Assembly (NCBI RefSeq): GCF_009765375.1
Contig: NZ_VTOK01000015.1
Coordinates: forward strand, 58,969 to 122,968
DNA from: Alteribacillus sp. YIM 98480
Lineage (GTDB): Bacteria > Bacillota > Bacilli > Bacillales > Marinococcaceae
Reading direction: 5' to 3'
DNA: 64,000 nucleotides
The translations under genes and the position numbers were made by a program. Shown one piece after another: positions 43,162 through 52,121 of this stretch (position 1 is its first letter; each line of letters starts with the position of its first letter). A model generated the notes under the pieces. It saw only the letters and a program-made list of their open reading frames with translations. It had not been told where the DNA came from and made no database searches.

Positions 43162-44622
43162 TTATCCATTTGACGCATCATCTTGCAGGTTGGCATAAGT
43201 GATCGATCGATCGGTTAGTAAACTAGTAATAACATAACCAAGGAACGAAATGACGACGGGCAACGTAACGGTGTGCATGCCAAAAGGCTCCGGCCAAACG
43301 TTATGTATCACACTGTACGCGCCTACCCCTAAAATAATCGATGCCATCGCACCGTATTTATTGCCTTTCGCCCAGTACAACCCGAGTACGACCGGCCAGA
43401 TAAATGCAGATTCAAGGCCGCCAAATGCAAACAAGTTTAGCCAAATGAGTAAATCCGGCGGACTTAAAGCGAGCGCGAAAACACTTATTCCAAGAACGGC
43501 GGTGATACCAAAGCTGATACTCTTTACTTTTTTCCTTGTCGCTTCAGGATTCACATAATTTAAATAAACATCTTTCACAATCGTAGAACTAACGAGTAAA
43601 AGCAAGGAGTCTACCGTAGACATGATCGCTGCCATAGGCGCCGCCAGCACAATACCAGCAAGCCAGGCCGGGAGTACTTCCATCGCTATCCTAGGCATCA
43701 CAGAATCGGCAACTTCAATGCCAGGAAGAATAGGTCTTGCCATGACACCAACAAGATGCATGCCAAACATCATAAAAGCAACCACAACAGTTCCAATAAT
43801 TAACGCCCGGTGCATTCCCTTTGAATCTTTGTAAGACATTGCCCGGACTGCGACCTGCGGAAGCCCTACAACACCGACTCCAACTAAAATCCAAAAGGAT
43901 GAAACATATAATGGTGTTAAACTCCCGTCATGACCAAACGGGCTTACTAGATTAGGATTTTCATTCGCAAGATCGCTCATGATGTTCCCCATCCCGCCGC
44001 CGGCAATAATGGTTCCTACTAAAATGATTAATGTACCAAAAAACATGACGATTCCTTGCAGCGTATCTGTCACAGCAACGGCACGAAATCCACCGAAAAT
44101 AACATAAATAATGACCGAAACAGCAAAGATGAATAAAGCCGAAATATAAGATAAGCCAGTTAATGATTCAATTAAACGGGCACCGCCAACCCACTGGGCG
44201 GTCATTGCAGAAAAAAGGAAAATAATAATACTAAGCGCACTGAGGAGTACAACCGCTTTGCTGTTATATCTGCCTTTTAAATAATCAACCAAAGTCACCG
44301 CTTTATACTGCCTTGCCTTTATGGCAAATTTTTTCCCTAAAATCATAAGGACAAAGTATCCCGTTGCCACTTGCGACATTGCAAGCAGCACCCAGCCAAG
44401 CCCTTGGCTGTAAGCAGCCCCAGGTCCTCCTACAAAACTGCTCGCACTTCCATATGTAGCAATCATCGTCATTGCTAAAATTAATCCGCCAAGTTCTCTG
44501 CTTCCTAAAAAATACTCCTGTAAAAAATTACTTTTTGAGGCTATTTTGCGCGAAGCCCAAAACCCTATAATAAAAATGGAAGCAAGAAAGATAAGCAGCG
44601 GAATAACAACATCCCAGTTCAT
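43162..44622 (-). CDS. Sodium:solute symporter (SSS) family, pantothenate-permease-like
   Basis: 486 residues with 13 predicted helices. SSS signatures are L-G-S-R-E-L-G-G-L-I-L-A-M-T-M-I-A-T-Y-G-S (~41-61), G-A-A-Y-S-Q-G-L-G-W and A-I-M-S-T-V-D-S-L-L-L-L-V-S-S near residue 340. PanF-type members carry sodium-coupled pantothenate. The accompanying YhdT-like small protein (4-bp overlap) is also typical for PanF. Since pantothenate contains beta-alanine and the neighbouring genes make and use beta-alanine, uptake of beta-alanine, ureidopropionate or pantothenate are all reasonable. Convergent with the PucR gene. Confidence 0.85.
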   Translation of the reverse strand: MNWDVVIPLLIFLASIFIIGFWASRKIASKSNFLQEYFLGSRELGGLILAMTMIATYGSASSFVGGPGAAYSQGLGWVLLAMSQVATGYFVLMILGKKFAIKARQYKAVTLVDYLKGRYNSKAVVLLSALSIIIFLFSAMTAQWVGGARLIESLTGLSYISALFIFAVSVIIYVIFGGFRAVAVTDTLQGIVMFFGTLIILVGTIIAGGGMGNIMSDLANENPNLVSPFGHDGSLTPLYVSSFWILVGVGVVGLPQVAVRAMSYKDSKGMHRALIIGTVVVAFMMFGMHLVGVMARPILPGIEVADSVMPRIAMEVLPAWLAGIVLAAPMAAIMSTVDSLLLLVSSTIVKDVYLNYVNPEATRKKVKSISFGITAVLGISVFALALSPPDLLIWLNLFAFGGLESAFIWPVVLGLYWAKGNKYGAMASIILGVGAYSVIHNVWPEPFGMHTVTLPVVISFLGYVITSLLTDRSITYANLQDDASNG

Positions 44623-44906
44623 ACCTTCTCCTCCTCTTCCTCTACCTCAAAGGGAACTTCTTTAAAAAATGATTTCACAATGACAGCAACTAAAACCATC
44701 ATTAGAATAGAACCTGCAACACAGCTGTAAAAAAACCAGGCAGGCATACCAAGGATATAGCTGTATTCTTCGACTGGAGCTGAACCGAGACCATAAGCAA
44801 AACCGAACCACCATATAAAATTAAAAAGAACAAGTCCTATGCCGATCCATGCCTCCCGGTGTGCCAACTTAAACCGCATATCCAGCTTTTTTTCTTGCTC
44901 TGCCAT
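44619..44906 (-). CDS. yhdT: YhdT-like small membrane protein (DUF997)
   Basis: 95 residues with two membrane helices (about 19-40 and 52-80) and acidic tail. The A-H-R-E-A-W-I-G-I-G-L-V-L-F-N-F-I-W-W-F motif is characteristic of the YhdT family, which is encoded next to PanF-type symporters. It is translationally coupled to the symporter gene. Probably an accessory subunit; AAAGGAGG precedes the ATG. Confidence 0.85.
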   Translation of the reverse strand: MAEQEKKLDMRFKLAHREAWIGIGLVLFNFIWWFGFAYGLGSAPVEEYSYILGMPAWFFYSCVAGSILMMVLVAVIVKSFFKEVPFEVEEEEEKV

Positions 44907-45007
44907 GACAAAACCTCCTTTTTTAAGATCTAATATTTTGAATCTTCTTCTTTTTTATTATAAAAAACATGTTTCAAAAGGGCCAATATTTCATTAACAT
45001 CATGAAG

Positions 45008-45102
45008 GCTACGACATATTTAAAAACCCCTAAAGGTTCGATTTTTACTGCCTTCAAAAAGAGAAGGCCATTCTAATCGTATCACCTTTAAGGGTTCGTA
45101 GC
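45008..45102. other. Structured element, candidate RNA leader or hairpin repeat
   Basis: Three nested pairings: GCTACGA with TCGTAGC, AACCCCTAAAGGT with ACCTTTAAGGGTT (one offset), and CCTTC with GAAGG. It lies about 100 bp upstream of the yhdT start and 150 bp beyond the stop of the aminotransferase, both read on the minus strand. It could therefore be a 5' leader structure, a terminator region or a hairpin transposon remnant. No riboswitch class is recognised. Confidence 0.5.
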
Positions 45103-45252
45103 ACGTTTCAAACTCTTACATTATTTTCCTGTTCCTTACATAAAAATTGCACGCAAATGAAATTTTTTCATCAGAAGCAAGAGGCAAAACAAAGGCTGCA
45201 TCTAGAACGCATTCTATACTGGTTGAAATTCTTTTTTGCCTTTTCTGTGTTT

Positions 45253-46593
45253 CTAATCATTGAACGCATTTTTTAATGTTTTTACGATAAATGTTAAATC
45301 TTCCTCGGTAATATTTAACGGAGGGGCAAGTGTGAGTACATTGCTGTAACCCGACACGGTGTCAGCGTTTTTTCCAACAATCAATCCGTTTTTCTTGCAC
45401 TCTCCCATGATCTTAGCAAGATACGATGAGGATGCCGGCTTTTTTGAATATTTGTCCTCGACTAGCTCTAAGCCAACCAACAATCCTTTATGACGAATAT
45501 TCCCAACATTTGGATGACTCTCAAGCTCTGCTAGTTTTTCTCGCAGCTTATCTCCGTTTTTCTTCGACTTCGTGCATAAATCTTCTTTTTCCATGATTTC
45601 AAGATTTTTTAAAGCAAGACGGCAGGCAGCTGGATTGCCTCCGAACGTATTAACATGGCGAAAATGTGAGTCTTCTCCTTCTTCTTTAAACGGTTCATAT
45701 ATTTCTTGGCGTACTGCTGAAGCTGCCAGCGGAAGGTAGCCGCTTGTAATACCTTTTGCCATCGTTACAATATCCGGGGTAATGTTATAGTGCTGAAATC
45801 CAAATTTTTTGCCCGTTCGGCCAAATCCGCAGATAACTTCATCGATCATAAGCAAAACGTTATGTTTACGGCAGATTTGCTCCACTTTTTTCAAGTAAGA
45901 GTCATGCGGAATAAGAATGCCTCCGCCGGTGATGATAGGCTCCATAATAACGCCTGCGACTGTTTCCGGACGTTCCCAAATGATAGTGTCTTCTATCATT
46001 TGCGCACATTCCAGGCTCCACTCTTCGAACGTTTTTCCGTTTGGTATTCTGTACTCTTCTGGGGCGTGAACGTGGACAAAACCAGGCGGAAGCGGCTCAT
46101 AAAGATATTTTCGCTGAGCTTGACCTGTTGCTGCTAAAGCTCCTAACGTACTGCCGTGATAAGAACGGTAGCGAGAGATAAATTTGTATTTCTGCGGGGA
46201 GCCGTTTTGTTTATGATACTGACGCGCTAACTTAAAAGCTGTTTCATTTGCTTCGGAACCACTATTGGCATAAACAATGCGGTATTCCCCTTCTAACCAG
46301 TCATTTAACTTATCTGCTAATTCAATTGCTGGTACGTGGCTGTTTGACAGCGGATAATAAGGCAGTGTTCGAAGTTGTTCTGCAGCAGCGTCCGCTAGTT
46401 CGGTTCGTCCATATCCGGCATTCACACACCACAATCCAGACATTCCGTCTAACAATTGATTCCCTTCAATATCGGTGATCCAAGCTCCGTCCGCCTCTTG
46501 CACCACCATGGCGTTTTGATTTTTTTGGTACGGTTTCATGTGGTGCCATACATACTGGTTATCTTTTTTATACAATTCTTCAGGGGTACTCAT
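45253..46593 (-). CDS. Omega-amino acid (beta-alanine type) aminotransferase
   Basis: About 446 residues, class III PLP enzyme of a different branch from the 3438/9270 copies. It has Y-V-W-H-H-M-K-P-Y near the start, N-S-G-S-E-A-N-E-T-A, Y-R-S-Y-H-G-S-T, I-D-E-V-I-C-G-F-G-R-T-G and the cofactor Lys in T-M-A-K-G-I-T-S-G-Y. Branch and context (pyrimidine operon, PanF-like transporter) point to beta-alanine transamination to malonate semialdehyde. Taurine:pyruvate aminotransferase is the alternative. ATG 46593 is favoured by GGAGGTG; longer starts to 46638 are possible. Confidence 0.87.
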   Translation of the reverse strand: MSTPEELYKKDNQYVWHHMKPYQKNQNAMVVQEADGAWITDIEGNQLLDGMSGLWCVNAGYGRTELADAAAEQLRTLPYYPLSNSHVPAIELADKLNDWLEGEYRIVYANSGSEANETAFKLARQYHKQNGSPQKYKFISRYRSYHGSTLGALAATGQAQRKYLYEPLPPGFVHVHAPEEYRIPNGKTFEEWSLECAQMIEDTIIWERPETVAGVIMEPIITGGGILIPHDSYLKKVEQICRKHNVLLMIDEVICGFGRTGKKFGFQHYNITPDIVTMAKGITSGYLPLAASAVRQEIYEPFKEEGEDSHFRHVNTFGGNPAACRLALKNLEIMEKEDLCTKSKKNGDKLREKLAELESHPNVGNIRHKGLLVGLELVEDKYSKKPASSSYLAKIMGECKKNGLIVGKNADTVSGYSNVLTLAPPLNITEEDLTFIVKTLKNAFND

Positions 46594-46877
46594 TGAACGT
46601 TTCACCTCCACGCTATCATTTCTCATATCGTCTTCCATTTTCCTCTCACAAGGGTTCTTAAAATTTCCGTCATTTCTTTTAGCCCTCCCACCAAGTGTTT
46701 TATCTGGTTACGTTTCACTATAACGTAATTTGTTTGCTTTTTAATCTAACAAAGTGTCAATCATATTGTTCGAATAATTTTACTATTTGGAAAAGATACA
46801 GGGGGCTGCTTATTCGGAGTCGGATAGTATGTGTGGAAACCGGAAATTAAAACCTGACTTTTTAAATTTTCCCTCCG

Positions 46878-47798
46878 TTAAAAGGCCTCCATAAATTGTA
46901 ATATTGCCGGGCCTAATAAGATGATAAATAAGGTTGGAAAAATAAATAGAACAAGCGGGAACATCATTTTAATGGGGGCTTTCATTGCTGCTTCTTCCGC
47001 TCTTTGCCTTCTGCTCTCCCGGACATCTTCTGCCTGGACTTTTAATACATTGACCATTCCAATCCCGAGTCGCTCTGCTTGGATAACATTGTAAATAAAG
47101 TTTTTCAGTTCATCGAAAGAAAGTCTTTCTAACATGCCGCTTAGCGCTTCTTTCCTTGTTCTTCCTAAACGCAGTTCTTCTAAACAGTTCTGGAATTCAT
47201 CGGCCAGCACTCCCTGTTTACTAGTAACAACCTTACTTAACGCTGCATCAAAGCCAAGCCCCGCTTCTAAGCTTATTGTTAATAAATCGAGCGTATCCGG
47301 CAGTTCTTTCAGTGCATTTTGGATTCTTTTTTGAGCCTTCACCTTTAAATAATACCGCGGCAAAAACAGGGCAAGGAGAATGACTGCTAAAGCAATTAAT
47401 ACCGAACGGCTGACTGGCTGACCAAGAACAATAAACACAGCAAATACTATTAATGGAGAAGCAACAGCAAGAAGGTATTGAAATAATTGAAATTCTACAG
47501 GACTCCATCCAAAAGGCTGGCCTGCCTGAAGCAGTTTCTTTTCAAGCTGAGAGATGCGTTCTCGATTCAATTTCTTTTGGAACCGCTTCTTCACGTTCTT
47601 CCAACCCGGTTTAAAAACCCGCTGATAAAAAGATAACTCTTCTTCATCCATCTCTTTTAATGAAGCTTTAGTGTAGTAAAAATAAGTATTAATTCTTCTT
47701 TCCATGAGGTACTTTTTCTCATACCGGTAAACGAGCCAAGAATAGAGGCTGAGACTCACGAAAACAAAAAAACTAACATACAAAACGAGCATCTTCAC
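46878..47798 (-). CDS. tadC: Tad pilus inner-membrane platform protein TadC
   Basis: 306 residues, type II secretion system F-domain protein. Hydrophobic segments lie at about 4-22, 107-145 and 275-300, with the T2SF domain between (D-L-L-T-I-S-L-E-A-G-L-G-F-D-A-A-L). With TadB it forms the membrane platform on which the pilus is assembled. Last gene of the tad operon, overlapping tadB by four bases. Confidence 0.9.
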   Translation of the reverse strand: MKMLVLYVSFFVFVSLSLYSWLVYRYEKKYLMERRINTYFYYTKASLKEMDEEELSFYQRVFKPGWKNVKKRFQKKLNRERISQLEKKLLQAGQPFGWSPVEFQLFQYLLAVASPLIVFAVFIVLGQPVSRSVLIALAVILLALFLPRYYLKVKAQKRIQNALKELPDTLDLLTISLEAGLGFDAALSKVVTSKQGVLADEFQNCLEELRLGRTRKEALSGMLERLSFDELKNFIYNVIQAERLGIGMVNVLKVQAEDVRESRRQRAEEAAMKAPIKMMFPLVLFIFPTLFIILLGPAILQFMEAF

Positions 47799-48742
47799 AC
47801 CTCAATTCGCGTAATTTTTCTTACCAAAATAAATCCTAATATTCCACTTATACCAGCAGCTATCAGCATAACCTGGCCGATTGGATGAGTGAATAATGTG
47901 GTAATGTACTCTGGATTCATAAGATAAATAACCATTCCTAAACCTAGTGGAAGAAGACTAATAATAATTCCGGATAACCGCCCCTGAGCGGTTAATGTTT
48001 TTACTTGATTTTCAATCCTTGTTCTCTCTCTTGTTGTCTCCACGATCTTGTCAAACAAATAAGCTAGATTTCCTCCTACCTGCCTTTGAATGACAATCGC
48101 TTCGACTAAAAGTTCTAAATCTTTACTTGGCATTCGCTTGGTCCAGGCATTTAATGCTTCTTCGAGTGTGCTTCCATATTGCATTTCTTTTAACACAAGC
48201 TGGACTTCTTCTTTCATAGGAGAAAAAGACTCCGCACCGACCATTTGCAAGGATTGAGGAAAACTAAAACCTGCCCTGAGAGACCCTGTAATCGTCGCCA
48301 GCATGTCAGGGAGCATATCATTAAATTGTTTTAAACGTTTTCTCTGCTTCTGCGTCAACCAAACCTTAGGAAAAATAAAGCCGACTAATCCTCCGATAAA
48401 AGCAGCACCGATCGATTGAAAAATGAGCTGTGCCAATCCCCCGCTGATTAAAACCGCAAATATATGAAAAATCATAAATTCTTCCGCTTTCATAGGAAGC
48501 CCAGCAGCTGTCAATTTTTTCTCAAGACTATCCTTTCTTTTTGTTGATTTTTTTTTGCGTACTAACAACAGGAGCAGCTTCTGATTATAATCTTTTAAAA
48601 CATCTTTAAAAGAAAGTTTGGCAGCAGGACGTCGTATCTCTTCTTCTTTTGATTCCGTTGCAGAATGAGAAAAAAAAGAGGCTATTGTGATAAGAAATAG
48701 AAAACTAGTAATAAATATAGAGAGAACTAGTATCACGGCCAT
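47795..48742 (-). CDS. tadB: Tad pilus inner-membrane platform protein TadB
   Basis: 315 residues. N-terminal membrane helix, a basic cytoplasmic stretch, central helices (about 95-125) and a T2SF domain with M-L-A-T-I-T-G-S-L-R-A-G-F-S-F-P-Q-S-L (~150-168) and two C-terminal helices. Partner of TadC. 2 bp after the ATPase gene. Confidence 0.9.
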   Translation of the reverse strand: MAVILVLSIFITSFLFLITIASFFSHSATESKEEEIRRPAAKLSFKDVLKDYNQKLLLLLVRKKKSTKRKDSLEKKLTAAGLPMKAEEFMIFHIFAVLISGGLAQLIFQSIGAAFIGGLVGFIFPKVWLTQKQRKRLKQFNDMLPDMLATITGSLRAGFSFPQSLQMVGAESFSPMKEEVQLVLKEMQYGSTLEEALNAWTKRMPSKDLELLVEAIVIQRQVGGNLAYLFDKIVETTRERTRIENQVKTLTAQGRLSGIIISLLPLGLGMVIYLMNPEYITTLFTHPIGQVMLIAAGISGILGFILVRKITRIEV

Positions 48743-48744
48743 AC

Positions 48745-50172
48745 TTACTCACCCATCCCTTGCTCCATAAAGATAGACGGACTGAGGTAAATGCCCTGGT
48801 GTTCCATATGCTCGTAAAATTTGGGCCTTACCCCGGTAGGAACAAGCTTTCCAATAATTTTGCCATTTTCGTCTATACCCATCTGTTGAAAAGTGAAAAT
48901 TTCCTGTAAAACGATAATATCTCCTTCTAGTCCCTGTACTTCCGTAATGCTAGTAATGCGGCGCGTTCCGTCCCTCAATCTGGATTGTTGAATAATCACA
49001 TCCAGTGCTCCAGCGATCTGATCTCGGATCGCTTTAACAGGTAGTTCCATTCCTGCCATTAACACCATGGTTTCTAAGCGGGAAATCATATCCCGCGGAC
49101 TGTTTGCGTGCCCTGTAGCAAGTGACCCGTCATGCCCTGTGTTCATGGCCTGCAGCATATCTAACGCTTCTCCACTTCTCACTTCTCCAATCACAATACG
49201 ATCCGGACGCATACGCAGTGAGTTTCTTACAAGATCACGAATCGTAATGGCTCCTTTTCCTTCAATATTAGGAGGACGTGTTTCTAAAGACACGACATGT
49301 TCTTGTCCTAGCTGCAGCTCGGCCGCGTCTTCTATAGTTACAATTCTGTCTTCATTAGAAATAAAAGAAGATAAGACATTTAATGTCGTTGTTTTCCCTG
49401 AACCAGTACCGCCGCTTACAAAAATATTAAGCTTTGCTTCCACACATGCCTCTATAAACCTCGCCATTTCTTCTGTCATCGTTCCAAATCGTATGAGATC
49501 TTCAACGGTAAACGGATCTTTGGAAAATTTACGAATTGTAATGGTAGGTCCGCCAAGAGCTAACGGGGGAATAATCGCATTTACCCTTGAACCATCTTTT
49601 AAACGAGCATCAACCATTGGGCTGCTTTCATCTATCCGTCGTCCAAGAGGAGCTACAATTTTTTCTAGCACCTGCATGACATGTTCATTGTCCCGGAAAG
49701 TAACATCCGAGAGGATAAGTTTCCCGTTTCGTTCTACATATACTTGATCTGGACCGTTTACCATGACTTCTGAAACATCTTCATCAAGAAGCAGCGGATT
49801 AATAGGACCATATCCTGTCAGGTCATTCGCAATTTCTTCTATGACGTCTTCTCTATCACGTTCACTAATTTCTGGCATGTTATCATTTTCTGATATAATT
49901 TCAGAGATAATATCATCTAATTGGAGAGTGATTTCTTCAATATCTTCCTTTTTTCTTTCTTTTAAAATATGCTTAAAAACAAGGTTTTTAAGTTCAGCAT
50001 GTTTATCTTCAGATTTATTAGCCCGCTTGTTTTCTCTGCCTTTCTCCTTTGATTGAACAGTCCCGTTCTTGTTGTTGAGAAGCTGTTCTGACTGAGCCTC
50101 CCTTTGCGCAGAAGCGTCATTCTTGATAGAAGACGGCCGGTTCTTTGATTGGATTCTTTCAAGCAAGCTCAC
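48745..50172 (-). CDS. cpaF: Tad pilus assembly ATPase CpaF/TadA
   Basis: 475 residues, secretion ATPase of the VirB11/PulE type. It has Walker A G-G-T-G-S-G-K-T-T-T (~257-266), the Asp box I-E-D-A-A-E-L, Walker B-like I-V-I-G-E-V-R and the His box G-H-A-N-S-P. It powers pilin polymerisation. GTG start with GGAGG upstream. The N-terminal ~70 residues are basic and low complexity, longer than usual. Confidence 0.93.
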   Translation of the reverse strand: MSLLERIQSKNRPSSIKNDASAQREAQSEQLLNNKNGTVQSKEKGRENKRANKSEDKHAELKNLVFKHILKERKKEDIEEITLQLDDIISEIISENDNMPEISERDREDVIEEIANDLTGYGPINPLLLDEDVSEVMVNGPDQVYVERNGKLILSDVTFRDNEHVMQVLEKIVAPLGRRIDESSPMVDARLKDGSRVNAIIPPLALGGPTITIRKFSKDPFTVEDLIRFGTMTEEMARFIEACVEAKLNIFVSGGTGSGKTTTLNVLSSFISNEDRIVTIEDAAELQLGQEHVVSLETRPPNIEGKGAITIRDLVRNSLRMRPDRIVIGEVRSGEALDMLQAMNTGHDGSLATGHANSPRDMISRLETMVLMAGMELPVKAIRDQIAGALDVIIQQSRLRDGTRRITSITEVQGLEGDIIVLQEIFTFQQMGIDENGKIIGKLVPTGVRPKFYEHMEHQGIYLSPSIFMEQGMGE

Positions 50173-50174
50173 GA

Positions 50175-51011
50175 TTATTTCCTCCTTCTGCTTGTTACTC
50201 GTTGAATGATCCGCTGAAACCTTTTATGAGGAATATACGGAGTTCCGTAATGGGTCTCTGGGAATAATTCCTCGGCCATAGACATAATCGCTTTTGAAAT
50301 TTCTAACCTTGGATAGTTTAAACAGAGCACCTGTCCTGTGTTTTGGGAATGGGAAACGTGTTTCCGGTCTTCCGGTAAATAAAAAACACGCTCTGCTTGA
50401 AGCAAGGAGGTGAGATCTTCTTTTATTAAACTTCCTTTGGCGGTAGAGCGATTGACTACTACGCTTATTTTGCCGTTTAATTCTAACTCTTCTAATATAC
50501 CAATCATTAATTTAGCATTTTTTAACGCTGCCATACCTCCTGTAGTAACGACTACAATGTGGTCTGCATTTTCTATAAACGGCAGACTTCTATCATTTAA
50601 ACCAGCGGCCGTATCGACTAAAAGATACTCATTGGCTTCTTTTAAGGACGTTATGACCCAATCCAAATGCTCCTCTGTAATAAGGTCAGCTTCTTCCGGG
50701 CGGGAAGGAGCAGAAAGGACACGAACGCCGCTTTCATGCCTATTGCATAAATCTATGAGTTTTTCTCTTTCTTGTAGATGGACAGTATCTTTTATCGTAA
50801 CATCTGGTTGAATATCCATAGCTAGACTCAAATCGCCGAATTGCAAATCTCCATCAATAGCAGTGACTTTTTTACTTTTAGCTGCCAAAAGAGAGGCTGT
50901 ATTTACAGTTAAGGTTGTACGGCCAGTACCGCCTGTTGCGCTGCATACGGCAATCATTTTTTTAGCAGTTTGTCTATGTACTTGAGATGCACTCGGTCTC
51001 TTACTGGCCAT
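50175..51011 (-). CDS. cpaE: CpaE/TadZ-like pilus localisation ATPase
   Basis: 278 residues, MinD/ParA superfamily without the receiver-like N-terminal domain of longer CpaE proteins. The P-loop reads T-G-G-T-G-R-T-T: both the signature and the catalytic lysine positions are replaced, Arg standing where Lys normally contacts phosphate. D-G-D-L-Q-F-G-D-L-S and D-T-A-A-G-L-N-D are retained. Such degenerate P-loops are known in TadZ proteins, which mark the pilus site at a pole. Operon position between cpaB and cpaF supports the call. Confidence 0.87.
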   Translation of the reverse strand: MASKRPSASQVHRQTAKKMIAVCSATGGTGRTTLTVNTASLLAAKSKKVTAIDGDLQFGDLSLAMDIQPDVTIKDTVHLQEREKLIDLCNRHESGVRVLSAPSRPEEADLITEEHLDWVITSLKEANEYLLVDTAAGLNDRSLPFIENADHIVVVTTGGMAALKNAKLMIGILEELELNGKISVVVNRSTAKGSLIKEDLTSLLQAERVFYLPEDRKHVSHSQNTGQVLCLNYPRLEISKAIMSMAEELFPETHYGTPYIPHKRFQRIIQRVTSRRRK

Positions 51012-51026
51012 AACCTTATCCCCTTT

Positions 51027-52106
51027 CTATTCGTTTTCTAGTTCAATAATTCGGCTGCTTATCCACCCGCGGCTGCCATTCCCAAATTCCACAAGCACCC
51101 AGGATCGATTATCTTTATCCTTGACCATTTCATCTGTGTAGATCAGTTGTGTTCCTCCATCCACTACACTTAGTATGTTAGCTGTTAAGCTTGGTTCTTC
51201 CCGGATATTGGCTCTTGTCGTGAATGGAGTAAAATAAAAGCGCGCTTGCTCATTGCTATTATTTTCGGGCTCCTCTTCTACCGGCTCTTGTTCTTGTTCA
51301 GGAGTGGCTTCAAAAGGGTTCTCTTGCCCTTCGTTTTCTTCTATCGTCTCTTCTGGAAGCGGTGCTATAACAGCTGACTCCTCTATCGGTTCGTTTTCTT
51401 CTTCGTCTGTCTCTTCTTCATCGGATGGAATTTGCTTACTATGTAGAGCTAACTGAAGCGAGCCTGTTTCACTGCCATTAATGATCGTCACTGTATCCTC
51501 AACACTTAATTCCAATGTAACCGCCTGGTAATCTTCTGTTGACTCTTCTCCACTTTCATTTACTTGTGTCTCTGTCATCCGTTTACCGACCGATAATATT
51601 TGTACTTCTTCTAATAAAATTTCACTTTTTAATTCCTCACTGTTTTCTTCATTCCGTCTGCTTAAAACGACATCAACATAATCTCCGGGTTCAATCAGGT
51701 TGGACACAGAGCTTACGTAATCTACGTCAATCGATACCGCCCGCATCCCAGGGTCCACCCGCTGGGCAGCAGGAGCAGCTGCGTCATTTTCTTGTTGAAT
51801 ACGATGTTCTAGTATAACTTCCCCTTCTTCAATTGGATCTGCTGTATAAGCTCCTGTAACTTCATCTGCAGTACGTACCGCATTGGGATGAACCTGGTCC
51901 TCAGGCACTTCTCTTATTTCCAGTGAATCTTCGTTGATTTGTTGATTGGCCTCAAGGAAAACTGCCGCTATCACAACTTCTGTCATGGGTTCTGATTCAA
52001 TGTCTACTGTTTCATTAGTCCCTAAACGATTGATAAAAAAATAAAAAATAATTGTCGTTATTAGTCCTGCAAGTACAGCGAACAATACTAGTTTTTTAGG
52101 TCTCAT
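51027..52106 (-). CDS. cpaB: Flp pilus assembly protein CpaB with C-terminal SH3 domain
   Basis: 359 residues. N-terminal membrane helix, then a SAF domain and the RcpC/CpaB domain (about 40-220, with V-S-I-D-V-D-Y-V-S-S-V-S-N-L-I-E-P-G-D-Y-V). A very acidic Glu/Pro linker (~225-290) leads to a bacterial SH3 domain (~295-359, with R-A-N-I-R-E-E-P-S and G-W-I-S-S-R). SH3b domains usually bind cell wall. The fusion may anchor the pilus base to peptidoglycan, replacing the outer-membrane secretin partner of Gram-negative CpaB. Fusion seen directly; role inferred. Confidence 0.87.
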   Translation of the reverse strand: MRPKKLVLFAVLAGLITTIIFYFFINRLGTNETVDIESEPMTEVVIAAVFLEANQQINEDSLEIREVPEDQVHPNAVRTADEVTGAYTADPIEEGEVILEHRIQQENDAAAPAAQRVDPGMRAVSIDVDYVSSVSNLIEPGDYVDVVLSRRNEENSEELKSEILLEEVQILSVGKRMTETQVNESGEESTEDYQAVTLELSVEDTVTIINGSETGSLQLALHSKQIPSDEEETDEEENEPIEESAVIAPLPEETIEENEGQENPFEATPEQEQEPVEEEPENNSNEQARFYFTPFTTRANIREEPSLTANILSVVDGGTQLIYTDEMVKDKDNRSWVLVEFGNGSRGWISSRIIELENE

Positions 52107-52121
52107 GCTTTCCCCATCCCC

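Noticed and set aside
49067..49747. 226-codon plus-strand frame inside the cpaF region
   Set aside because: Antisense shadow of the well-supported CpaF ATPase; Ser-rich composition and no ribosome site.
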